From Eudromia elegans (taxonomy: Eukaryota; Chordata; Aves; Tinamiformes; Tinamidae): a stretch of 64,000 nucleotides of DNA. This document shows, piece after piece, positions 1-11,768 of this stretch. The position numbers were made by a program, and so were the translations under genes. The stretch is from positions 529,174-593,173 of the forward strand of contig PTEX01000297.1 of NCBI GenBank assembly GCA_003342815.1. Reading direction: 5' to 3'. The notes beneath the pieces are model-generated. The model did no database searches and was not told the DNA's origin. It was given only the letters and a program-made list of their open reading frames with translations. Every line of letters starts with the position of its first letter. The first letter of the stretch is position 1.

Positions 1-83
1 GGAAGGGAAGGGAAGGGAAGGGAAGGGAAGGGAAGGGAAGGGAAGGGAAGGGAAGGGAAGGGAAGGGAAGGGAAGGGAAGGGA
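1..83. repeat. (GGAAG)n purine microsatellite, cut by window edge
   Basis: About 16 uninterrupted GGAAG units run from the first base to position 80, with a partial unit after. The array starts outside the window, so its true length is unknown. All purines lie on the + strand, a composition that can adopt triplex structure and is prone to length change. Confidence 0.97.
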
Positions 84-2597
84 GCAGCAGAAACAGCAGA
101 AAGCAATTTTAAAGAAATATCAGGCATATAAAAGCGTTCTTTTTGGATCCAGGTTCTGACAGATGTGTTTTTGTATCTGCTGTACAGATTTCTGCAGTAC
201 AGTGTGTGTCAGAAACCTACATCAATAGAGATTTGATTGCCGACACACAGGTATCTGGAGACGCCTGAGATACTGTGACCTAAAGGATTCGATAGACCTG
301 GTGCAGGTGTCTGGCACAAGCTGAATATTTCAGCTGCTCTGATGCAAGGACTATGACTCTGCTAGGAACACACTGTTGTACCCTTCGGAAGATGCTCTGA
401 AGATGGTCTAGAGGAAACTTGGAGACCTGCAAATCAGATCAAGCAACAGAGGATGGGCTTAGAGCACATAACAGATGCTGACCAGTACTGACCTTTTGTG
501 CAAAGACACTAAAGGATAAAACTGAACTACACTGTACATATTAATATAAGCATCCTAAGGGCGACAGGTATCTCAGCAGATACAATTTAATTCACTAAAA
601 TCAAAGATAGAATTTTACCCTAACAAAACAAATGACCTTTCTCAAAGTTACACTCAGTGTTACTAGATCCCAAACTGCAAAGTCACTTCTATTACTCTTC
701 GTCCTTTCCCAGCAAGAACTATAAAGCATATAAGAACATATACTTACAGGAAAACGGACTTGCATATAAACAATGATCCTACTGTCTTTTATGTCTTAAC
801 CACCACTTTTTGCATCAATGCATCATGCTTGGTGTAAAATCCTCTTGCATTGCAATAGATTTTGTCTGTTTTTATGAGGATTTGTCTGAATTTATGAGGA
901 TTGTTCGTTCAGGCTAACAGCAGGTTACCAAATGCTGTAATTCTAATCAAGGAGTGGATTAGGATCCATCTGTGGCTGAATCCGGCACTTATAGACCTGT
1001 GTTCACAGCAAGAACATGACACTCCCATTTGCCACATGTCCTTATAGCATGCTACAGTGGCCAACACCATAGCTGCTATGAGCCAACCTCAAGCAAACTC
1101 CAAGCAAAACTGGGTCACCAGGCAAATTCCGGAAAGTACCTAGGTCTGTGTAGTCAACATACAAAAATTTCACTCTGTTGCTGTGACTCTGACTCGGAGC
1201 TTACACAATTTCTTAAAACATTGAACCACTACTGCAACTTTTCTGCATCTATAAACAGGCATATGCCACCATTTTAGAGAAACTGAAGATAAGGAATCAT
1301 AAAAGGAGACAAATTTTACCTCTATAAGGAAGAGATCCCAAATCCATGGTCTGCAATGAGCTAAAATGCTTTCTCGGGCAGTATTTCTCATTCTTATCTC
1401 TGTGTCCGAGATTATCTGATATCCTTCTCTGAGATCTGATATCCTTATCTGATTCATATCTTATTGCTACTACATCTTATCCGTTATGATCCATTCACTT
1501 TGCTGGGGTTATTCAAGAATTCTGTAAGACACAAGCTTTTTTTTTTTTTTTTTCCTTCCTTGATGACAGGTGCTATCCATGCATATCTAGAGTATTTCTG
1601 CTCTGAAAAAAAAAAGTGCATGTTTTTAGAGTGAGAAATCTAATTCATTTTAGATGATATCAGTTTTTTAATGCCACTTGTGACTGATGCCACAATCACA
1701 GACTGTACATTTGGCAAAGTCAGATCAATCCATATTGAGCAGTATCAAAAATGTATTCCATCACTTGGCAGTAAGGACTGTAACGAGACATGTCATTCAT
1801 CAACTGAAAACTTATCACATGCTGCTGTTCCTGTTTCAGGATCCCTGTGGACCAGCTGCTGTGGTGCACTTTTCACTTTGCAAAGACAGTTTTTTCATTT
1901 CTCTGGCAAGCCACATGGGATAAAGATGTTGTTGCAAATTTTTATTAGTAATTTCCATCTAATCATGCCATCTTCTTTGGAGATTTTAGAAACATCTAAG
2001 CAGAATGAAGAACTCTTCCAGCCTCCAACCGTAACTATTGTTTTATTTTACAGAGATATCATAATTTAGCAAAGGACACAGGTCCTGCTCTTCTTACCTC
2101 TAGTGTAATAGGAATGAGAAGGCAACTACTGTCATATTCACGGTAGGTCCTGCACCAAATACTTCTCAGCTTAGTTTGAGACAGCATGAAGGTGGGAACG
2201 AACAGCAGGTAGGAGTAAAGATGTAGATAACAATAGTGAGATTGCACAGATAGCACATGTTTTGACAAGCTAAACTGCTAAAAGCACTACTCAGAATAGT
2301 CAAGAAGCATGAATAGTAGGAGTATTTGGTAAGTTTGCTATGTTATTATGTTTATAGGCTTTATCTGGCATTTAAGGAAAGGTTAAGCTGAACAGAACAT
2401 GCTGTAGGAGTACATGACAAAATTGTGCCTCGTCTGACTGAGAATCAGACAGCATCTTAGAAATAGAGGCTGCAGAAATCCCTCCAACCTAGGAGCACAC
2501 CTGAAAGGCATCACAACTGCAAGAAAACCATGCTGAAGTTATAATTCTTGACTCATCTTTCTGGCATTGGGTAGTAACAAAAGTTTCTCTTTTTTCT
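84..2597. other. Non-coding stretch, no gene recognised
   Basis: No coding gene or known repeat family is recognised. Small local structure is visible: two near copies of a ~21-base unit at 861-902 (shared core TTTATGAGGA), two copies of a ~22-base unit around 1416-1455 (shared core TCTGATATCCTT), and a 17-base T run at 1537-1553. A 132-codon open stretch at 1671-2069 matches no family I know and is within what AT-moderate DNA gives by chance. Confidence 0.6.
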
Positions 2598-3994
2598 CCT
2601 GGTCTTCAAAAAAGGCAAGAAGGAGGAGCCGGGCAACTACAGACCGGTGATCCTTACCTCCATCCCTGGAAAGGTGATGGAGTAGCTCCAGGCACATGGA
2701 TGAGAAGAAGGTGCTCAGGAGTAGCCAGCATGGGTTCCCGAAGGGGAAATCATGCTTGACTAAACTGATAGCCTTCTATGACAGTGTGACTAGCTGGATA
2801 GATGAGGACAGAGCCATGGAAGTCATCTATCTTGACTTCAGCAAAACTTTTGACACCGTCCCTCACAGCATCCTCCTGGGCAAGCTCCAGAAGTGTGGGA
2901 TAGATGGGTGGACAGTGATGTGGAGTAGGAACTGGCTGGATGGCAGAGCTCAGAGGGTGGTAATCAGCGGTGCCAAGTCCAGCTGGAGGCCTGTGGTTAG
3001 TGGTGTCCCCCAGGTCTCAGTCCTTGGTCCAGTCCTGTTCAACTTATTCATTAACGACCTGGATGAAGGGATGGAGTGCTCCCTCAGCAAGTTTGCTGAA
3101 GATATCAAACTGGGATGAGCAGCTGATAGCCCTCACGGCTGCACTGCCATGCAGAGGGACCTGGACAGACTGAACAACTGGGCAGTGAGAAACCTTATGA
3201 TATTCAAGAAGGGCAGGTGTAGGGTCCTGCACCTGGGGAGGAATAACCTCATGCATCAGTGAAGGGTGGGGAGTGACATTCTGGAGAGGAGCTCTGCAGA
3301 GAGGGACCTGGGCATCATGGTGGACAACAAATTGACCATGAAGCAGCAGTGTGCCCTCGTGGCCAAGAAGGCCAATGGGATCTTGGGGTGCATTAAGAAG
3401 AGCGTCTCCAGCAGGTCGAGGGAGGGGATCGTCCCCCTCTACACAGTCCTGGTGAGGCCACACCTGGAGTAGTGTGTCCAGTTCTGGGCTCCGCAGTACA
3501 AGAGGGATGTGGAGCTGCTGGAGAGAGTCCAGCGCAGGGCTACAATGATGATTAAGGGCCTGGAACATCTGCCCTATGAGCAAAGGCTGAGAGAGCTGGG
3601 CCTCTTCAGCCTGGAGAAGACTGAGAGGGGACCTGATTAATGTATATAAATACCTCAAGAGAGGGAGTGAGGAGAATGGGGCTAGCCTCTTCTCAGTGGT
3701 GGCCAGTGATAGAACTAGAGGAAACGGCCAAAAATTGAGGCACCAAAAGTTCCACAGGAACTTGAGAAAGAATTTCTTAACGGTGAGGGTGACAGAGCAC
3801 TGGAACAGGCTGCCCAGAGAGGTGGTGGAGTCTCCTTCTCTGGAGATCTTCAAAACCCGCTTGGACATCACCCTGTGCCACATGCTCTAGGAGACCCTGT
3901 GCGTGCAGGGGGTTTGGACTAGATTACCTCTAGAGGTCCCTTCCAACCTTAATGATTCTATGATTCTGTGATTCTCTGATTCTATGATGATTCT
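2598..3994 (+). mobile_element. CR1 LINE, 5'-truncated copy
   Basis: This is the 3' third of a CR1 non-LTR retrotransposon. Conceptual translation gives the RT region in order: FKKGKKEEPGNYRPV near 2608, a [10 protein letters not shown] block, LDFSKTFD at 2831-2854, a VSGVPQ turn near 3000, FAED at 3092-3103, then the C-terminal blocks up to [18 protein letters not shown] near 3785-3840. The 3' end carries several ATTCTRTG-like octamers (3953-3993), the usual CR1 tail; no poly(A) is present. Full CR1 elements are about 4.5 kb, so about 1.4 kb here means strong 5' truncation, the normal result of incomplete reverse transcription. The copy is dead. I see no target-site duplication, as expected for CR1. 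Confidence 0.95.
2696..3640 (+). pseudogene. CR1 ORF2 reverse-transcriptase remnant with nonsense codons
   Basis: The ancestral reading frame can be followed from 2696 to 3640. It is broken by stop codons at 3116-3118 (a Gly codon turned into TGA), 3260-3262 and 3470-3472 (TAG in place of the Tyr codon of the HLEYCVQFW block). Just upstream, at 2683-2685, there is another stop followed by a frame change. The catalytic FADD box reads FAED, so the second metal-binding aspartate pair is damaged, while the first aspartate (LDFSK) remains. At 3615-3620 the frame passes into a second one that encodes [15 protein letters not shown], so the stop at 3638-3640 follows a frame change and is not the natural end seen in many relatives. 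No function is expected. Confidence 0.9.
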
Positions 3995-6900
3995 TTGACT
4001 TTTCTCAAGAGGAATGTAGTTTTGTCACATTGAAGCATCTCCAGGAAATTCTCCTGTCATCATCGTCATTGTTTGGCTTGCCACCTTCTTGATGTAGGAG
4101 TAGGATGTGATCAGGATCTCTCACCAAACTGTACTTGAGATCAGAAGAGACAAAAAATATAAAGTGGCCTACCAGGAAGACAAAATAACACCTCCATTTT
4201 TCAACGTGCCAGGAGCTGCTTTCTATGTTTGGAAATCTAAACCTCAGGTTGGTACCAATGCAGGAATCCTGAAAGTGTCTTCTACTAAAATGGAGTCAAG
4301 CACAATCTTAACCTGTCTTGTTCTGTTACATGAATGTGTTTTGGGGAGTGAAAAAAACAGCAAGGAAGATGGCACTTCATAAATACTCTTGATCCTATAG
4401 TGATTCAATACACAGTCAAGTTTTAGTTTCGTTCTTACACTGAGGGATTCTAATCTTAACTTTGATTTAAAAATGGGTTCTTACACAGTGCAGTATTGCT
4501 GTAAAATATTATCCAGGTGATTACTGAATACTTAGAACCTCATCCAAAACTTTTTATAAATCATGGTTCATTCCTAGAGATGGTGCTTCCAGATGGCAGA
4601 TAGTTATTATTCACTGTACTACACTTAAAAGAGAAGTTTGGTTTTGTTCACAGGACAAATCCTGAGAGGTGTCAATGACCCACTATTGGCAAAGTGCTGA
4701 GCACCAACTGGTTTTGGGGCTTATGCATTGCAAAAAAGTATCAGAGACACTACTTTTCTCCATTAGTTACATGGCAGGAAATATTGATGTCTTTTTTGCT
4801 TGATACAATTATGTTTTCATATATGAAGTATATCTTACTATCTCTTGTATATAGTTTATGAATGTTTACATATATCTGTGTGTACATATATTTTTATGTA
4901 TATATATATACATACTTGAGAGATATTGCTGAGAAATTGCTTATTCTTGGCACAAAAACATGGAGTTCCTCAATTACAACTCATTCTCTCTAAATCCATT
5001 TTTAAATGCAACATTTGTAGATTAACTGGCTGATAAATGACCTTCTCCTAAGAATTATATTCCCTGCTAGACACTGCAACCACTTTTATTGTTGTGTTGT
5101 TGCTAAATTTTCATCTCATCCTGTTGGTCCTCAATATGCATATGCTTACATACATGTACATATGCAATTAAATACATTCACCAGTATTTTTAGGAATAGG
5201 ACTATACATTTTTTAAGTAGAATTTCTTACTTGTGTGGGACAGTGATTGGCTTTCATACACTCTTGGAATTACTATAAACTAATGCAATATGTGAAGTGG
5301 ACAAAGGAATAAAATCTTAGCATATATGGATTTGACATATATGGTTTATTGTTGCTCCTGTTGATCCTGTTAGAAGCAGCAGACTGCAGACCACACCACT
5401 TAATCCTGCTCCCCAAGTGGTGAAACTTTGAACAAAAGAATTAATACCAATATCACAATTCTTCTTAGCTACTGCAGGCTCTGGGGTGAACCAGGTAGCT
5501 TGTATACTGCCCACTAGGTTGCAGCCCCTAGGAAAAGTTTAGGGGAACATTAGACTCTTTTGCCCCAACTCTGTTCAGATACAAGTCAAAGGACCAAGGG
5601 GCCACTCACCTGTGAGTGAGTTAAAATCTCCTGAGAGGCCTTGCTGAGAACTACAGCAAGCATTTTTGAGATCCCGTCCTTTGTTTTAGAGTTGCCTGTG
5701 CAACCTAAAAAATGTGTTTGCAAGCAACTCTGCTCCTTCTCTTTGCCTTCGTGAGAGTGTTAATTCATTACTGATTTTCCCACATATAATTCGTGGAGTA
5801 TTCTTTTAAAGAAAAAAGCAAAGATTTCTTTTTTTTTTTCCTCCAAAGGAAAATGGTGAGTGTTTAATCAGACGAATTCCAAACAGAAATCTCCATACTC
5901 TGTGTTTGAATAGTGACATATTAAGTTGTCCCAGACATGGCTGCAGATGTTTATTAAATCATGAGAAAAGTTAATATGGAATTAATTTTAAAGTTTTTGT
6001 TTTCTTTTTCTCTCTCTTAAATAAAAAAGAAAAAAAAAAGTTCCTTAGCAGAAAATCATCTGGGAATTCATTTAGCTAAACTCTTATTAAATGCCTTTTT
6101 AGCCTAGTCACTTCAATAAATACTAATTACAAGAGATGAAAAGACATATAAAGGATGTTTCACAAAGAGCATAATGGAATAAATATAAAGGATTTTTTTT
6201 TTTTTTTTTACATGCTGGCAAAAACACAAGACACAATGAAGCTGTTCTACATTATGCTTTGAGAAGATAATGGTGCATTTTAAAACAAAACCTGTTATGG
6301 GATATGCTCCAGCAAATTTTGGAAAAACAAAATGCTTGCTGACTCCAGCAGAGTACTATATCTTCCCAGTCCATTCTATTTTAGAAACTTTGATGACAGT
6401 CATGGAACTGGAAAGTATGGAGTGTGCAGAAACATTTTGCTAAATTTCATTTCCATAGATGTTTTAAAACACCTTTTGAAAGGTAGCCTTTTTTGTATTC
6501 TGCTTATTTTAATACTTTCACCCATTCACCATAATAATTTGTAGTAAGTTTGAAAGGAATGGAAAAGAAGTCATGTCTGTTTTATAGGTAGAAATGAAAA
6601 TCCAGATAATAAAAATTCCAGTGAAGACCATGTAGGAAATTTCTGGCCAGTAGAGTACTTAATATAGATATCTCAAATGCTTAAATAATTACCTCATTCT
6701 CTCAGCAATTTTATTTTATGCTAAAAAAAAAAATGACTTAGACTTGTAGCTCTTTATAAAGAGAGTAACTTTTAAAAAGAAATATCTAGATTTTTTTGTA
6801 TATAATTAGATAGGCACAGTAAGTAGTAATCCTTAGCATTAAAAACAACATCATTCTCCAGCATGAATAATTAAAGGATTATATTCAAATGGTCACTGGT

Positions 6901-9189
6901 TTGGCTTTTAGCTCAGTTTCAGACCCAGAAATTTTTGTGCATCCTCTAATTTCTGGAGAAGCCTAAAATTGATCAGTTGCCTCCGTTTCAGGCTACTACA
7001 TTCAATATATGCCTAAGCATAGATTTCTTGGTGGTTTTAAGTAGAACCCAGACCTAAAAATGTGGACAGAATTTCGAACCTGGATTCCATTGCCGTTTTG
7101 ACGTGCCCAAGGAAACATCAACCTCCACCTAAGCCCATGAGGTGTGCTCTGAGTATACATGACCTCTTAGATAGCTTTGAGATTTCATCCCATAGCCAGG
7201 TGTTGGCTGCAGCATGGTGGTGCCATGCACTTTTTTCACATCTGATTATCACAATCTGATCCTATGAGTTGAATAACAACTTTGAGATATGTACCGTCCA
7301 GATGCAAAGAAAGAGGCAACCCTATAAGTGATTCAAGGGCAGAGAATGGAGCATCTCCGCAGGATCCTGGTCCTCCATGACTAGATTGGGCAAGACAGTG
7401 TGAACGAGCTGGACACTCTACATTCCTCATGCCTTACAGATCTGTTTCACTCTTTGGCAGTAGTTTTGGAGTAACCTGCACCTTCCTCCTAGAACAGTTC
7501 CCCCACCCTTAGAGAGACAGATACGGACTTCTTAGGAAGTCCACAAATGAAGCAGGAACCACAGGCCAGCAAAACCCAATCTGTATGTGAGAAGGAAGTG
7601 GAAAATTTGGATGATGGATATTTGGGTATCTGGATATTTGGATACTTCTCAGCCCAAGAGAAGTACCTCAATATTTTTAAAGAGTGTGCCTTGGATTTCA
7701 CGATGATTTGGGACATTCAAAACATTTCTGTATTAATACTGTGGGTTTTTTTCTTTTTTTTTTTTTTTTTTTTTTTTACTAAGTAATTATCCAAAGTAGA
7801 ATGAATGACCCGGGAATAATTACTCCAGGGACTATTGGAGCAAAAATTGAACAGGAAAAAGTAGTAGTAAACACTCTTTCTCTTCCATTTAGGGAAGTAT
7901 CTTCTATATCGCATCAGGATCTCGCTTGCGTTTGGCTGTTTCTAACATACTGGCTTTCTGCTAATGTTTGCCACGTATATGACTCAGCCTCTGCAGCAGA
8001 AGAGGAAGGTGTCTCTTAATTCCATACCTACTGTAAGGCATCTACCCACAATTGATTTTACCAACATCTCTTTTTCATTACTGACATCCACAGAGCTGTT
8101 CCCTTTGTTAGATCTCAAAGCTGAATGCAATTCAGGTTATCATTAAGGGAAATGCTGGTTAAATCAGCCTTTTGAGAGCAAGTACTGGTGTATGTGAAGC
8201 AACAGGCAAAAACCTATCCTGTGAGTGTCTATTGCAACCAGTCTTATCTCTCTGCATGACTCAGTCGTTATTTTTCTTGCGTGTCCTGACTGATATTCAG
8301 ACGGCAGATAGCGTTACTGAAGATATCAAAGCAGAGAGGCTGGATTTTCACAGATCAGAGTAGGATTCAGCTCAGCCTCCTTCAGAATAAGGCTCCCTCC
8401 CCCGTGCTGTAGGTGTAATTTTTCAAGTATTATATATGCCATGAGGAACTTTGAAGTTAATAAATATTACTCTGTCAAATAAAATAAAATAAAATCTCTT
8501 TGGTGAGACAAAGATCAACTTCAGTACTATATAATATATAGCTTTAGCCTCCGGCAGCAGGTTCTGGGAGTTATAGCAGTTGAAAGGAATTTGAGACTGT
8601 AGTAGTGGTTTTGGATTACAGAGTATCTAAATTACAAGAAAAAATATTTTGCAAAATAATAATAAAAAAATGTTTATGAGATGAAACTGTTGTGTAAATG
8701 ATCTTTTAAAACTAGGAATAATTAAATGTTAGTACTTTAGAACTTCTAAGAAAAAGTGAGAGGTTTTTTTATGTGAGGTTGCGTTGATTACACATTAAAA
8801 TTATATACACATTAAAATTATAATGACAACACTTTTTTCTATATAGTGAAGCATATGAAATATGAAAAGGCTTTAATTCTTAGTTCTATGAGATGACTTT
8901 TCATCAAGTTCTTTAGTCCTCTTATAGTTACCTGTTTTTATAAGAGTGAAAGCTGACAAACTCAGCTTTCATACCATAATATTACCCCACGTGTTAAAGG
9001 AATATTCCTAAGGAACGTATTGCTGCCTTGGAAACTCTATGTCTCATTGTGCGGCAAAAGCCCAAAATCCAAAAAAAGGGCAGTAATAGCTGGACATCTT
9101 CATGAAGTTTATTGAGAACTGAAAATAAAATACCATTTGCATCTCTATAAAACCTGAACCAGGTATATTTCATCTCTGCTGCTCAGGAA
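3995..9189. other. AT-rich non-coding stretch, no gene recognised
   Basis: I see no exon or recognised repeat family here. Noted items are a TA-rich patch around 4855-4915, a T-rich run at 7746-7777, a short (AAAAT)n at 8477-8495, and a perfect tandem duplication of ACACATTAAAATTATA at 8790-8821. The 91-codon open stretch at 4107-4382 has no recognisable homology and no clear coding bias. Confidence 0.55.
7746..7777. repeat. T-rich homopolymer tract
   Basis: Thirty-one T bases with a single C at 7753. No retrotransposon body is visible on either side, so I treat it as a simple repeat and not as a reverse poly(A) tail. Confidence 0.9.
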
Positions 9190-9740
9190 TGATAAGTTGG
9201 AGCTAAAAGTGCAGAGGTGAGCTACTAAAATGATAAAGAGCTACTTCTATATGAGGAAACATTGTCGTTTAAAAAAAAAGCTGAGAGATATGTACCCAAT
9301 GCTTGCATCATGAAGTTGGTGCATAAGATGGATGCAGGACCATCAATTGCCAGTCACACAGTACAACATGCACTGAGGGAGCACTTTATGAAACTGCTTT
9401 AAAACAGAGAAAAGTAGTTTTTTTCTACACTTTATGAAATTACGAAATATATTGACCCGGGAGACTGCAAGTTTTGCAGAACAAAAAAGAACTAGAGACA
9501 TTAATGAACCTCAGGTCCATAAATAGCTATTAAAGGGAAGAGGCAGGGGATTCCCTTCAAACACTGCTAATTCAATGACTGTATGCAGTGTAGAATGAGA
9601 ATAATGGACTGGAGACACTGGTGACATTTGCACGCTTTTCCTAAACTGACTCTCATGGTCTCTGTCAAAGACAGATCCATCTCAGGCTAGGTGGACCTGA
9701 GAAAGATGGGTCTTATAAATAGGCTGGTTCCTTTTCTTCT
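9190..9740 (+). mobile_element. Ancient CR1-like LINE relic, 3' end
   Basis: Although no open frame survives, the order of short blocks follows the 3' end of old CR1-like LINEs found widely in reptiles and birds. In order: the (L)ExVQxRATKMI region at about 9199-9240, a TATGAGGAAA block just after, an acidic/Ser-rich stretch, an AAAAAGAACTAGA block at about 9486-9498, GGTCCATAAATAGCTATTA at about 9516-9534, and the terminal CTCTGTCAAAGACAG ... GGCTAGGTGGACCT block at about 9660-9702. Divergence is high, so this insertion is much older than the octamer-tailed CR1 copies in this window. The match is from memory of the family pattern, not an alignment score. Confidence 0.75.
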
Positions 9741-10512
9741 GACTCAGGCTGCTGATGGAAGGTCAGAAACATGTCTCCTGATTCCTAAGGAGACATCCTC
9801 AAGGAAAATTGAAAGACGAGCTTGTGGTTCTAGTGGTTGGTAAGAGCACAAAACATTTTATACAAAGGCTAATGACAGTTCTTGGTATATCTTGATCTTT
9901 TCAAATTTGTAAATTTGCTCAGAGAGGAGAGGAGAAGAAATGGGAAATGGAGAAGGAAGTGAAATTGTTAGAAATCTGGCGAAGTGTTCATAGACAAGAG
10001 CACATGACACAGAGGAGTACTTGGAGAGCACCTTATGGAGTGCTCTTAGATCTTTCTGCACACCTTACAGCCCATGTGTCTGGGCATGTTTTTAGACTGC
10101 CATCCTCTGCCTCCCACTCCCATTTGTCCTTGGTTCATGCAAGAGGATGAAGAAGGCATTTATCATGTTTTTCCCTCTACTTCCGTCACTGACTGAATTT
10201 CTCTTGAAAAAGATGATGAGGAGATGATCATTCACATCCAGAGTCACATCTGTCTAATCTGAAGAAGAATGCTGTTGGATTTATTGGAAATCACATATTA
10301 AGCCGGACAAGCAAGGACAAGATTTTTCCTCTGTGCCTTGGCCTCTGTATCTGTTTGAATTTGGCAGGCAGTGACATAGCACAGATATTTATACTTTGTT
10401 TTGGACAAAGTATAACATATAAATAGGTATTTCCTAGTAATGAATGTCTTTTTTTACTGCTATCTAAGTTTTCTTTTTCCATTAGTCTGAGGCATAATAT
10501 ATCATTCTTAGG

Positions 10513-10515
10513 AAA

Positions 10516-10546
<31 letters not shown>

Positions 10547-10559
10547 TATAATGTGTGTG
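10513..10559. repeat. A-run followed by (AT)n and short GT tract
   Basis: About 11 A bases pass into a perfect AT dinucleotide array of about 14 units and end in ATGTGTGTGG. This compound microsatellite is likely to vary in length. Confidence 0.95.
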
Positions 10560-11745
10560 GGAGGGAGGGAAGACATAAGGACAATACAAGGCACTGTGTA
10601 TTTCCAAATGCAGTGTCAGACCTCTCAGTATATCACATTTTTCTCTAGTCTATCATCCTTCTCTACCATTTAAAACAATTTTGTTGCTATTCTATGCTGT
10701 TGATACAGTGCACGTTGAATTTGAATAGGATTCAGAACAAGAGATTTAGACACATACCTTCGTCCTAAATTTGAGTTAAGATATAGTTCTAAAGTAAATT
10801 TGTTCAGGTGATCAGGCTGTCATCCAAAAGGCATTTCAGTGCACATAATTCTCCTCAGTACTAAACAGAGAATTAAGGTGCTGTGGTAGGAATCCTTCAC
10901 TTGGCATTTCTTTAGCTTTCAGTGGTTCATGTCTTTAATCAGAAAACTTCCTCTACTATTTGACCTGTTGTTATGTAACCTTATCTCTTCACTGAAACTA
11001 CTTAGTATCCTTACTACAAAATCTTATTTTATTTTATTTGCACAAATAAATCATTTTTTAAAGTTCAAAACTGCAATAAAATATAAATATAAAACACTGT
11101 AAATTTTTGCTTCTCACTTATATGATCAATAGGATAAATTCATAGAATGAAGATTAATGTAAAACCTACCAAAGTGCTTCCCAGAAAATAGTCTGTAAAC
11201 CTTTGTATATTCCTCCTACAGAGACTTCTAAGTGTTCAAATGCTCCATATTTGTTTAAATGTTTTAAATATTCTATCTCAAATGTTAAGATATCTCCTTG
11301 AGCTTATGCAAGGACTAAAATTAAAATCGGCATTCTGCAGAGCAGAGCTTTAATTGTCTTGTGAAATGTTTTGCATTATGCATTTTTAAATTGCTATGTT
11401 TCTATTTTTTTTTATGTGGCAAGTGGAACAGGATGTTAAAGAAGGCTCAAGGCAAATTTCTAAAGTGAAGGAGAGAGAGAAAGAGAGGTGGCGGATTTTA
11501 GGAATAGCAGTATTTATTCTTAATAAACATCTTTGTTTAGCACTGAAAAAAATCTGGAATGCAACTCTTTCAATGATACAACACTGTCACATAAGCTATC
11601 ATAAAAAAATGAAATGTTATTGCCATAACAAATATACACTTCAGTTTTGCTCTAAACTATTCAGACACATCTCACTTGTGATGGCAATAATTTTAAATAG
11701 ATTTATATATCCTCCTGATATCTAATTCCTAATTAGTTAAGTATT

Positions 11746-11768
11746 TTTTTATATATATATATATATAT
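11746..11768. repeat. (AT)n dinucleotide tract
   Basis: A short run of about ten AT units flanked by T-rich sequence. Confidence 0.85.

Noticed and set aside
1842..1910. Acceptor-like CCTGTTTCAG before a short open segment
   Set aside because: No donor, no homology and no partner exons; chance match.
3044..3883. 279-codon frame on the minus strand
   Set aside because: It is the antisense shadow of the CR1 ORF2 remnant on the + strand.
5310..5700. GC-richer patch considered as a solo LTR
   Set aside because: No TG...CA ends, polyadenylation signal set, primer site or flanking duplication could be shown.
8420..8500. AATAAA-like signals near a short AAAAT array, as at a retrocopy end
   Set aside because: No gene-derived sequence precedes it and no target-site duplication is seen.
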